Below, one piece after another: positions 7,016 through 15,100 of a stretch of 17,973 nucleotides of DNA. The notes under the pieces were generated by a model. It was not told where the DNA came from and searched no databases. It saw only the letters and a program-made list of their open reading frames with translations. The stretch is from the NCBI GenBank assembly GCA_021772595.1, contig JAJFLS010000393.1, forward strand, positions 1 through 17,973. The letters are read 5' to 3'. The translations under genes and the position numbers were made by a program. How positions within the stretch are numbered: the first letter of the stretch is position 1; every line of letters begins with the position of its first letter. This DNA is from Opitutales bacterium. Its GTDB lineage: Bacteria > Verrucomicrobiota > Verrucomicrobiia > Opitutales > Opitutaceae.

Positions 7016-7801
7016 ATGATTGTAAGAAACGAGCAGCAGATGAAGTCCATGCGAGAAGCGGCCCAAGTGGCGGCGACCGTGCTGGACAGAATGTGCGAGC
7101 TCGTGACGCCTGGATTGAATACCTACGACCTCGATCAGGCGGGCCGTCGTTTCATCGAAGAGCTTGGAGGGGAAAGCGCCTGCTACAAGTATCAAGTGGG
7201 CTCTCGAATCTACCCGGCGTTCACCTGTTTGTCGGTAAACGACGAAGTGGTTCACGGCATCGGCAGCTTGGACCGGGCTCTGGGCGAAGGCGACATTATC
7301 AGCGTTGACGTTTGTACGCGATACAATGGCTACATCGGCGACAATTGCCGGACAGTAGGCGTCGGTCGACTCGATCCGGAGATGCAGCGCCTGCTCGACG
7401 TCACCGAAGAATCGATGTACGAGGGAATCAAAGCCGCTCGCGTGGGGAACCGAGTGGGCAAGGTATCAAGCGCGGTGCAACGCGTGGTCGAAAAAGCCGG
7501 ATTCTCTGTGATACGCGATTTCGTCGGACACGGCGTTGGACGGAGCCTCCACGAGGAGCCTCAAATCCCGAATTTCGGAAAGCCCGGCAACGGCCCTAAG
7601 CTGCGCGAAGGCGCGGTGGTCTGCATCGAGCCCATGGTCAATATGGGCCGCTACCAGGTCAAGATGGCCAAAGATGGCTGGACCGCTCTAAGCTCGGACG
7701 GCAGCCCCTCGGCCCATTTCGAGCACACCGTGATCATCACCAAAGACGGCCCCGAAATCCTAAGCGTCCCGCTCGGCAAAGAAGCGCCGGCGCTGGTGTG
7801 A
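7016..7801 (+). CDS. map: Methionine aminopeptidase, type I
   Basis: This cytoplasmic dinuclear metalloenzyme removes the initiator methionine from nascent proteins. The 261-residue protein has all five expected metal ligands: D98 (ISVDVC), D109 (YIGDNC), H172 (VGHGVGRSLHEEP), E205 (CIEPMV) and E236 (HFEHTV), plus the substrate-side H80 (NDEVVHGIG). The absence of an N-terminal extension and of an insert in the catalytic domain fits a short bacterial type I enzyme. ATG 7016 is chosen because GTGAGGG is placed about 5 nt upstream; a TTG at 6977 is in frame but unsupported. It is not in the usual secY/ribosomal-protein context, which could mean a second copy in this genome. The 244-bp gap upstream holds the inverted repeat at 6791-6865 and no convincing promoter. 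Confidence 0.95.
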   Translation: MIVRNEQQMKSMREAAQVAATVLDRMCELVTPGLNTYDLDQAGRRFIEELGGESACYKYQVGSRIYPAFTCLSVNDEVVHGIGSLDRALGEGDIISVDVCTRYNGYIGDNCRTVGVGRLDPEMQRLLDVTEESMYEGIKAARVGNRVGKVSSAVQRVVEKAGFSVIRDFVGHGVGRSLHEEPQIPNFGKPGNGPKLREGAVVCIEPMVNMGRYQVKMAKDGWTALSSDGSPSAHFEHTVIITKDGPEILSVPLGKEAPALV

Positions 7802-7828
7802 TTCCGTTCTGACATTGGACGGGACGTT

Positions 7829-7853
7829 CTGAACGATGCAATCGTTCAGCTAC
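7829..7853 (-). repeat. REP-like hairpin, minus orientation
   Basis: On the minus strand this reads GTAG followed by a perfect 9-bp stem (CTGAACGAT / ATCGTTCAG) with a 3-nt loop. The GTAG tetranucleotide plus a short palindrome is the general layout of REP elements. It partly overlaps a smaller palindrome CGTTC-T-GAACG at 7825-7835. No T-run follows on either strand, so it is not a classical terminator for map or the convergent methyltransferase gene. Confidence 0.6.
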
Positions 7854-7854
7854 G

Positions 7855-7879
7855 GTAGCGGAGCGACTACGTCGTTCCG
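7855..7879 (+). repeat. REP-like hairpin, plus orientation
   Basis: Reads GTAG followed by CGGAGCGAC-TAC-GTCGTTCCG, a 9-bp stem with one G-T type mismatch and a 3-nt loop. It is head-to-head with the minus-strand unit at 7829-7853, the two GTAG tetranucleotides being separated by one base. Together they fill the gap between two convergent genes, a typical location for REP sequences. Confidence 0.55.
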
Positions 7880-7977
7880 AAAATGTTGCAGCTCAGTTTC
7901 AGAAGAGATACGCCGGGCCTCCGGTGTGGACTGTTTCTGAGGGAATATAAAGCTCCGATAGCAAATTCGGATAATTA

Positions 7978-8454
7978 CTAAATCCATCTTCGTACCTTGC
8001 CTTTATAGTCTAGATAATCCTTTCCGAATTTACTTTCCAAATACGCTTCTTCTTTTCTTATTGCGATTTGAAAAACTAAATAGGCAGAGAAGATGAACGA
8101 GACTGCGACCAATAGACTATTTGCGAGCAATCCGATACCGATTTGGGCGAGGCAAAGCGCGGAGTATATTGGATTGCGCGAATAGCTGTATAGGCCTGTG
8201 GTTAGAATACGTGTCGTCGGCTTCCATGGTTTGATATTCGTTTCTGCACGTTTGAACGATTTGTCAGCTGATAAGACTATGGCAATTCCGAGAGCGAATA
8301 TTGCGACTCCCAGGATTCTGAGCACTAGCGAATTTCCGATTCCGATGGGCCAAAAAAAGAAGTGCAAACCGTAGGAGGCGAGTATCACAAATAGAAAGAT
8401 CAAAGGCGGAGGAAACGTTACAGCCGCTCCTTTTTCGTCATTTTTAGAATTCAT
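7978..8454 (-). CDS. Isoprenylcysteine carboxyl methyltransferase-like membrane protein
   Basis: A 158-residue integral membrane protein of the ICMT/PEMT superfamily, which binds S-adenosylmethionine and methylates lipid-like or thiol substrates at the membrane. The hydrophobic segments are at about 16-36, 43-62, and two or three between about 97 and 132. The family signature is present: RNPIY at 93-97, then EEAYLESKFGKDYLDYKGKVRRWI at the end with the E135-E136 pair. Bacterial members rarely have a known substrate, and prenylated protein CaaX substrates are not expected here. ATG 8454 is preferred, although AAAGGA sits almost directly against it; an in-frame TTG at 8478 would add 8 residues. 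The gene is visibly richer in A and T than map and rmuC, which hints at separate acquisition. It is flanked on both sides by REP-like elements. Confidence 0.8.
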   Translation of the reverse strand: MNSKNDEKGAAVTFPPPLIFLFVILASYGLHFFFWPIGIGNSLVLRILGVAIFALGIAIVLSADKSFKRAETNIKPWKPTTRILTTGLYSYSRNPIYSALCLAQIGIGLLANSLLVAVSFIFSAYLVFQIAIRKEEAYLESKFGKDYLDYKGKVRRWI

Positions 8455-8489
8455 TCCTTTATATATCTGCGTAGCCAATCAATAAAATA

Positions 8490-8528
8490 CAATAGGAGAG
8501 TTATCACGGGATAAACCCGCTCCTGCAA
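8490..8528. repeat. Single REP-like element (core type 2) with degenerate partner
   Basis: Positions 8503-8528, read on the minus strand, give the flank GCAGGA, core GCGGG-TTTAT-CCCGT and flank GAT, matching the pair at 16258-16341 with few changes. To its left, CAATAGGAGAG (8490-8500) resembles a decayed piece of an opposing arm, and AGGAG/CTCCT (8495-8499 / 8520-8524) can still pair. It lies between two tandem minus-strand genes. Confidence 0.65.
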
Positions 8529-8583
8529 TTAGGGGGACCGATTGAATATTGGCACTTGGCCGCTCTTAAAAATTACGCGCAAG

Positions 8584-9705
8584 CTAGATGCGGATGAAGA
8601 TCTTCTTCCGGTATAGCCAATACAAGATGAGCCACTGGATGAGGACCAGGCCGGTCCAGAGCACGAGCTGTTGGGTGGCGGGATTGCTGAAGAGATTGGA
8701 GAATCCTTTGAAGAAGAAATCTCGGCTGGCGTTGAAAGGGAAGTACCATTGGGCCGCGTAGATGGTGATAGCGTTCATGCCAATCGGGACGAAGATCCAG
8801 CCCACTTTTTTCAAGCCCCATACGTCGATTACCGTGTAGAATAGGGACAGCAGTAGAAGCGACCAGCCGGCCGACCAGAGGATGAAAGAGGGTGACCAGA
8901 GATCTTTGATGATGGGGAAGGAAAGGCTCCAGATCCAGCCCAACAGCAGGCTTGCCAATCCGGCGACGAGCAGCTCGAGTCCGCATTGAAGTTCAGGCGT
9001 CTTGAAACTCTTGATACGCTGCCCGAAAAGCCCGCCCAGCATTCCGAGCATGCCTCCGGTCAGAACGCGGATGGTTCCTTCGGGATCGTAAACTACGCGG
9101 TAGAGATTGGTTGTTATCAGGTTCCGGTCCAGCCAGGCGGCGAGGTTGTTGTCGGGCGTTATCGCCTCGGCTTTTCCTGGGTAGGGCAGATAGAAAATCG
9201 CTAGGTGGTAGAGGATCAGTACGCTGAAGAAAATGATCAGCCGATGATGCCAGCTTTCCACATGCAAGGTGAGGCTGGCGCCGATCAGGTAACTCATGCC
9301 AATCATCCACAATACCGTGTATAGTCGGAGGGCGCCCGTTTCGAATTTGAAAAAGCTATAGCTGAGCCCGATCAGAACAAGGATTGCTGACCGTTTGATG
9401 ATAGTAATCTGTAGTTGCTTGACGGGCACTCCTTTCGCTTTTTGCGAGAGAATGGAGTAGGGAACTGTGACTCCTGAGATAAAAACAAAGAGCGGAAAGA
9501 TCAGATCGTAGAATCGAAAGCCGTCCCACTCCACGTGCGTCATTTGTATTGCGAGCGCCTTTACCCAGCTATCCGGCAACCCCAGGACATCCACCAGCGC
9601 GACCACCATGCCCGAACCTCCTATGATCCAGAACATATCAAAGCCGCGTAGGGCATCGAGGGAAAGAAGACGTTTTTTTGGGGGGGCGGGCGAAGAATCA
9701 GCCAT
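8584..9705 (-). CDS. HGSNAT/DUF5009-type membrane acyltransferase
   Basis: A 373-residue multispanning protein with about 9-10 hydrophobic segments, related to heparan-alpha-glucosaminide N-acetyltransferase and bacterial NagX/COG4299 proteins. The opening RLLSLDALRGFDMFWIIGG and the segment THVEWDGFRFYDLIFPLFVF are characteristic; H57 in the latter matches the conserved His of the H..W.G....D..FP.F signature. Human HGSNAT transfers acetyl from cytosolic acetyl-CoA to a lumenal amino sugar; bacterial homologues are often found with glycan-degradation genes, but none is adjacent here, so the substrate is unknown. Start ATG 9705 is chosen because the conserved opening follows directly; no Shine-Dalgarno is visible. 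Codons 7-12 contain a C7A7 homopolymer run (9673-9686 on the plus strand as T7G7). Confidence 0.88.
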   Translation of the reverse strand: MADSSPAPPKKRLLSLDALRGFDMFWIIGGSGMVVALVDVLGLPDSWVKALAIQMTHVEWDGFRFYDLIFPLFVFISGVTVPYSILSQKAKGVPVKQLQITIIKRSAILVLIGLSYSFFKFETGALRLYTVLWMIGMSYLIGASLTLHVESWHHRLIIFFSVLILYHLAIFYLPYPGKAEAITPDNNLAAWLDRNLITTNLYRVVYDPEGTIRVLTGGMLGMLGGLFGQRIKSFKTPELQCGLELLVAGLASLLLGWIWSLSFPIIKDLWSPSFILWSAGWSLLLLSLFYTVIDVWGLKKVGWIFVPIGMNAITIYAAQWYFPFNASRDFFFKGFSNLFSNPATQQLVLWTGLVLIQWLILYWLYRKKIFIRI

Positions 9706-9842
9706 GGGGTAGGACGAGGTATGAGGGGTAGGACCAAATGGGTCAACCTTTTGGAGTAGTCTCTCCGTCTATTTGTCCTCCTCTCCGAGATTCTAGATCC
9801 ACCGACCCGCTATGTGCGGGCTCGCCGCTCGTGCAGGATGCC

Positions 9843-10061
9843 ATGAGCCCGATTCGTTTGGAGATTGAAAGTGAATTGACCACGATTTCTGTTGCGGCTC
9901 CTCGCTTGATGCTGAGCTATTGCCTTCAGTGGTCTGTCGATCTCGTAGAGTGGACCGATCTGCAATCCGATCCGGGAAATGGCGAGGAACTCATCTTTGA
10001 GGACGCCTTTGATGGCGGCACCATCTTTTACCGGATGAAAATATCCGAGCTGCAAGGGTAG
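9843..10061 (+). CDS. Small orphan-domain protein (LQWS..LVEWTDL..FYR domain)
   Basis: From ATG 9843 the ORF gives 72 residues, with AGGA at 9835-9838 as a plausible ribosome-binding site. The protein is almost entirely one small beta-rich domain: IRLEIESELTTISV, then YCLQWSVDLVEWTDL, GNGEELIFEDAF and TIFYRMKI. This pattern usually closes much larger exported proteins in Verrucomicrobia-like genomes. Here it has no signal peptide and no parent protein. The frame is open upstream to 9738 but the extra residues look non-coding. It may be a debris fragment of a lost gene or a genuine single-domain protein; I cannot decide from sequence alone. Confidence 0.4.
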   Translation: MSPIRLEIESELTTISVAAPRLMLSYCLQWSVDLVEWTDLQSDPGNGEELIFEDAFDGGTIFYRMKISELQG

Positions 10062-10091
10062 GAAATCGCCTCTTTCTCCCCTGCTAGTTGC

Positions 10092-10520
10092 TCAGTTTAT
10101 CTTGCGAAGATCGCTTTTAGCGTCGCTTGATAAAGCGATCCCAATCGCTCCTTCGTTTTCACTCACGAATGCGATGAGATCCTCGATGTTGTTAAACATT
10201 TTGGGCATCTTTCCGCGACCGCTATAGGCGATGCGCTGCCAATGGTTTTTAAACTTGCTTGGGGTCATGCCACTGTAGTGGCTTAATGTCTCCGTCGCAT
10301 TCTGGTCTGACTTTAGAACTGCAATGACGACTTCCGAACCGCTTTCCCAGAACTTCATCTTTCCGATCAACATCGACCTTAGAATTTCGTCGTTGATCTT
10401 GCTGTTGTTTCTCGGGTTGCCGATTACCGTGGGCTCGCTTGCCTCCGCAACGATTGTTCCGGTGAAGAAAAGGAGCGCGAAAACAATCGTTTTTGTCTCT
10501 ATATTCATTCGTTTCTTCAT
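10092..10520 (-). CDS. Small PstS-like periplasmic protein
   Basis: A 142-residue exported protein. The N-terminus has a signal peptide (hydrophobic core IVFALLFFTGTIVA, cleavage probably after EA at residue 27). The rest resembles one lobe of phosphate-binding-protein-like domains (PBP_like family): ILRSMLIGKMKFW at 46-58, VVIAVLKSDQNAT at 64-76, FKNHWQRIAYSGRGKMP and a final IAFVSENEGAIGIAL. Full PstS is about 320 residues, so this is a half-size form. The loop that in E. coli PstS holds phosphate (R..SGT type) reads KSDQNAT, so phosphate specificity is doubtful. It lies 21 nt after the porin gene on the same strand and is likely co-transcribed; no pstCAB genes are near. ATG 10520 has no clear Shine-Dalgarno; ATG 10508 is an alternative. 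Confidence 0.75.
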   Translation of the reverse strand: MKKRMNIETKTIVFALLFFTGTIVAEASEPTVIGNPRNNSKINDEILRSMLIGKMKFWESGSEVVIAVLKSDQNATETLSHYSGMTPSKFKNHWQRIAYSGRGKMPKMFNNIEDLIAFVSENEGAIGIALSSDAKSDLRKIN

Positions 10521-10541
10521 CGTAGCCAGAGTCTATCTCTA

Positions 10542-11789
10542 CTAGAAACTAAAGGTGCTTTTGGCTGCCCAGAGCGTCCAATTCTTCTCATCGAAAAGCG
10601 GATTCTGGTTGTATTGATTGAAGAGGCGGCTGGCGCCCTTGATCGAATGGGATTCGATCTTCAGTGTCCAGTTATCGGTTACGTCATACCTTAAGGAGAT
10701 TTGAAAATCCTTATTATTGGCCGTATTGGGCATATCGAACCGCACTCCATCGCGATCATTTACATCTGTATAAAATTCAGCGTAAGTCAGAGCAGTCTCG
10801 AATCGCCCTAAGCGCCGAGCTCCGCTAATATACCATGAATCGCTTAAAAGGGACTCATGGCCATTCTTGATGGGGAATCCTCCAGCGAAGGCCATTAGAT
10901 CGTAATCCAGTTTGGAGCGAATGTACTCGCCTGCAAAGGTCCAATCACCAACAAAATATTCGATCGACGTCTTGAGTGAATACCTATCAACATTTGTGCT
11001 ACTCGAACGAAAGTCCTTGCCCGCTAAGAAGGGATTCGGATCAAGATCCGGAAATTGTCCAGTAGATGAGAATTCAATATCTGGAAGGTACGTGCCGCTA
11101 AACCCTAGGCGAAGACCTTCGATGGCTGGACTGTACCATACCTGAGCGCCGTACATGTATTTCGAATCTATGTGTTCCGCCTTGGGATTTATCACGCCTC
11201 GAGAGAGAGTTGTTAAACCGTATCCTGCGATTCCACCGTCTATCTTCAGATCGATGAATCCGCCGTACAGGCTATAATCGATGATCTTATGCTTGCCTAC
11301 TTCGTAAGCACCGTAGAAGGAGATTCCGTCCAGCGAGGCACTCATATCACGATAACGTGGGTCGTAAGTCCCGATCGGCAATAGAATTGTGGATCTCGCT
11401 ACATCGATATCTTGTATGTGGTTATAGATTCCGTATTCGCGCTTTATTCGACCTGCGCGAATGCCGAACTCTTGAGTGAAGTTGTAGTCTACGAAAAGGT
11501 AATCCATCGATAGATCGTAGTTTCCGTATTTACCTAGTTCGAAAGCGAATACCTGGCCGTTCACCGTCGTCCGGTCAGCAGGAGTCCAAGAGGCATTCAG
11601 CCCTGCCTCCATGAAGTCGAAATCTCCTTCCTCGGAATCGACGAGGTAATTGTAATGGGACGACTCGATGTATCCGTTGCTGAAGAAGCCTCCAAATCGC
11701 ACCTCATCGGCGAAGGTGTGAGAACTGCTATAGACCATCGCAATAAGTGCCGGGAGAGCTGTCCAGCTCGATATGATTTTCTTAGTCAT
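10542..11789 (-). CDS. Porin-like outer membrane beta-barrel protein
   Basis: A 415-residue protein with a signal peptide (MTKKIISSWTALPALIAMVYSSSHTFA, cut before DE). The mature part is a succession of alternating amphipathic strands rich in Tyr, Phe, Gly and Asp, for example VNGQVFAFELGKYG, SMDYLFVDYNFT, FGIRAGRIKREYGIYN and ALTYAEFYTDV, and ends in WAAKSTFSF with the C-terminal Phe typical of barrels handled by BamA. The layout resembles general or DcaP-type porins; the solute is unknown. It is the first gene of a likely two-gene minus-strand operon with the small PstS-like protein and is divergent from the hybrid kinase across 382 bp, which raises the possibility of control by that kinase. 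No Shine-Dalgarno precedes ATG 11789. Confidence 0.8.
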   Translation of the reverse strand: MTKKIISSWTALPALIAMVYSSSHTFADEVRFGGFFSNGYIESSHYNYLVDSEEGDFDFMEAGLNASWTPADRTTVNGQVFAFELGKYGNYDLSMDYLFVDYNFTQEFGIRAGRIKREYGIYNHIQDIDVARSTILLPIGTYDPRYRDMSASLDGISFYGAYEVGKHKIIDYSLYGGFIDLKIDGGIAGYGLTTLSRGVINPKAEHIDSKYMYGAQVWYSPAIEGLRLGFSGTYLPDIEFSSTGQFPDLDPNPFLAGKDFRSSSTNVDRYSLKTSIEYFVGDWTFAGEYIRSKLDYDLMAFAGGFPIKNGHESLLSDSWYISGARRLGRFETALTYAEFYTDVNDRDGVRFDMPNTANNKDFQISLRYDVTDNWTLKIESHSIKGASRLFNQYNQNPLFDEKNWTLWAAKSTFSF

Positions 11790-12171
11790 GATGGGGTTCT
11801 GAGATCGTTGGGGGAAACTAATACGTAATGTTTCTATACGTTATTAATGTGGGGGTGATGGGAGTGTGGTCTTTATGAAGATGGGCTTTGTTTTTCTTTA
11901 GACGTATCGGTTTTGTAAATCTGATGTGTAGCGTTTTGAGCAGATTTTCATAAAATTTGAGATTTGATTTGGTAGGGAATCCACTCGTCTTTAAGGGCAA
12001 CTTTTTGAAATGCGCATTATTGGAGTAAGCGTTATCACGGAGGGCATCGTATTCATGCGCCTAGCCGTACGCAATTAGACCCATTAGCCCGACGAAAGAA
12101 AGGCGCTCTTCTAATGAAGAAGAGAGAGGAGACGATGTGAAGGGCGGTAACGATTTCAGAATTTATCTCCA
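11790..12171. other. Divergent intergenic region, porin operon / hybrid kinase
   Basis: This 382-bp AT-rich gap must hold the promoters for both the porin operon and the kinase. Visible structure: a direct repeat ATACGTAAT (11821-11829) and ATACGTTAT (11836-11844), 15 bp apart, close to the porin start; a 10-bp perfect palindrome AATGCGCATT (12009-12018); and a 7-bp stem CTCTTCT/AGAAGAG (12106-12112 / 12118-12124) just before the kinase. No convincing -35/-10 pair was found on either strand. A 60-codon minus-strand frame at 11818-12000 is low-complexity and lacks support as a gene. Confidence 0.5.
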
Positions 12172-15100
12172 GTGCACTTACCCTTTCGGTTCTTTATCCC
12201 TGCAATTATATTCGCAAGTTGTATTCCTTGTGCTGTGCGGCTGTGCGCTTTTGACGGAGTGGGATCCCCGATTATCAGTCGCATTCCGTCGGAATTGATA
12301 TTCGGGGCCAAGGTATTCAAGGGAATTGGAGAGGATTCGTCGGGAAGGATCTACGCTATTCTTCCAGACCATTTGTTGTACGGAAATGGTGAAACGTGGA
12401 ACCGGATTGGCTATTCGAATCTCGATGAAATTCTGGGGGTCGTATTCGGAAAGAACGATGAAGTATACATCGGAACGACTCGAGATATCGGTTCGACGAT
12501 CATAGATGAATCTGGCAAGCGGAGTTTTCGCTCAATACTGCCATTGTTGCCCAATTCGTTTCAAAACAAGCAACATTGGTCACCCCATTTCGTGAATACC
12601 GATGGCTATCTGTTTGTATCAGTGGAAAAGCGGATCATCGCTTGGAGGGAAGGAGAATCTCTGCGAATCTGGGAGGAGCCTGTCGGCGATGTTCGAGCTG
12701 TTTTCCCGGTTGGCGATCAATTGTATTTCTACAATAGCGAGTCTAGTATTGGCCGTATTGAGCAGGACGGACAAATCGAATGGTTCGAGATTGAAGGTGT
12801 CGAGCTTGGCTTCGAGGGTATTCGTTCAAATACGCAGCTGAGTGAAGGCGAGGTCTTGCTGGCAACCGGAAACAGCGGTCTTGTCGTATTCGATGGAGAG
12901 TCGCTGAAGCCTTTTTCGAATTTTGATAGTGACGATGATTCATCTATTTCGCCCTATCATGTAGCGAAACTGAATGATGGGAAACTGGCGGTTACTACGC
13001 ACAGCAGCGGTTTGATGGTGCTGTCGTCCGAGGGCGAAGTGAACTATAAAATCGAGCGATTAGGCGACATTAGCGCGCGTGGCTTGCAACATGCGTTCGT
13101 CGCCAGTGACGGCGCCTTGTGGCTTACACACAGCTCAGGCCTATTTCGAGTGGATCTTAACGAGCCCCTCTCAATCTTCAATCATCAACAAGGCTTGGAG
13201 GGCGCGGTCATTGATATCGATGAGATCGATGGAGAAATATATTTCGGAACCCATCAAGGAGTCTATCGCTTCGTAGAGTATCCGAAGAATGGCGACTTGA
13301 ATTTCCAGTTACTCAAGGATATTGAGTCAACCTCCGCCCTTCTCGAGGTCGATGAAGGGCTCATTATGGGCAGTCATGTTGGCATTCGCATTCGGCTGGA
13401 GGACGATGTTCGAATCCTGTACGAGGGGCTCTGTCGCACGCTAATTAGATCGAAGGTCGATCGAAATATCATCGTCGCAGGAAATTCCGACGGCTTGCAC
13501 TACCTGAAACGAGAGAACGGAGTCTGGAGATATCAAGGAGCCTATCAGGGCGGTGAAGGCATAGTTGCGAGAAGTATCGTGCAGGAAAAGTCCGGTTGCC
13601 TTTGGCTCGAGCTTGAAAACGGCTCGATTGCGAAAGTTGATACAAGCTCGACTCCAATAAAAGTTACGAACTATTCTGCCGAACACGGCTTAGTCTCAGA
13701 TCGCAACACTCCATTGGAACTGGATGGAGAAGTGATCATCTGTACGGCCCCAGGTTCGTTGTGGGCCCTGGATGAGAGCGGCAATCATTTTCGCGAACTC
13801 GAGGATTGGACGAATCTTTCTGAATCCGAGTTTCTATCCAGCTTCCAAGTGATGATTATTGATCCCGGTGAGAATATATGGATCAATGCCAATGGCGTGA
13901 ACGGATCTCTTGCGGTTATGCCTCCGGGGAAATACTATAAGGGACAGAAGAATCTGGCGCGTGGTTCCCAGCATAAAGGGGCGGCGTTTCATATCGATTC
14001 GCGCGGATATTTGTGGATTGGCAATGAGTCCGGGGTGATTCGAACTCGACCGATTTCCGATCCGCCGAAAATTAGAGCCATCGAGACCAGGATTACCCGA
14101 ATCGCGGATATCGATAATGGGAAAGACGTGCGTAATGAAGGGTTCGGGGAAAAAGAGGGTCGATTGGAAATCCCATTCAATAACCGGTCTTTACGGTTTG
14201 AATACGCATTGCTGAACTTCGAATCACCACGACTCAATCGATATCAGGTGTTCCTGGAAGGCTACCAAAAAGATTGGGACGAATTTTCGTCCATTGGATA
14301 TAAGGAATTCACTAATCTGCCTCCGGGGGATTACGTTTTCAATGTCGTCGGCATGAACGATTTCGGCGAGACGGGAGAGGCAGTTGAATTTCCGTTCGCC
14401 ATAAAGACTCCGATCTACGCAAGCAACTACGCCTATTCGATATACATCGTTTCCGGCGTCTTTTTCGTTTGGTTCTTCCATCTGCTACGTAGCCGAAAAC
14501 TGCGGAGCAGCAATATATCGCTGATCCGTCTAGTGGATGAGCGGACGAAAGAAGTCCAGCGGCAGGCGACAGATCTCAGTGAAAAGAATATTCAGTTGGA
14601 AAGTTCTCTGCAAGCGTCGGTCAGACTTACCAAGGAAGCCCGTATGGCAGCGGAAGCGAAATCCGACTTCCTGGCCAATATGTCCCACGAAATTCGTACG
14701 CCAATGAATGGCATCATGGGCATGTGCGATATGCTCAGCGACTCGGATTTGAACGAGGAACAGGAATCGGTACTGAATACGGTCCGCAACTCCAGCGAGT
14801 CGCTCCTCGTTATATTGAACGATATCCTCGACTATTCCAAAATCGAAGCCGGGAAGCTCGAAATCGAAGAGACGCCCTTCAACTTGGAACAGTGCATCGA
14901 AGACACGTTGGAGCTGTTGGCTTCGACGGCCAAGGAAAAAGGCCTCGAGCTGCTTTATGAGAGAGAAGATGGGATCAATATGCTGCGCTTGGGCGACTCG
15001 AGTCGGATTCGGCAGGTCCTTGTCAATTTGGTCGGCAATGCGATCAAGTTCACCGATGAAGGGGAAATAACCGTTTCGGCCAAATCCCAACTGAAATTGG

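Noticed and set aside
6208..7050. 280-codon open frame on the minus strand
   Set aside because: Antisense to the conserved RmuC domain and crossing the inverted repeat and the map start; no recognisable domain.
11818..12000. 60-codon minus-strand frame upstream of the porin
   Set aside because: Lys/Thr/Ile-rich low-complexity translation in an AT-rich intergenic region, no ribosome-binding site and no family.
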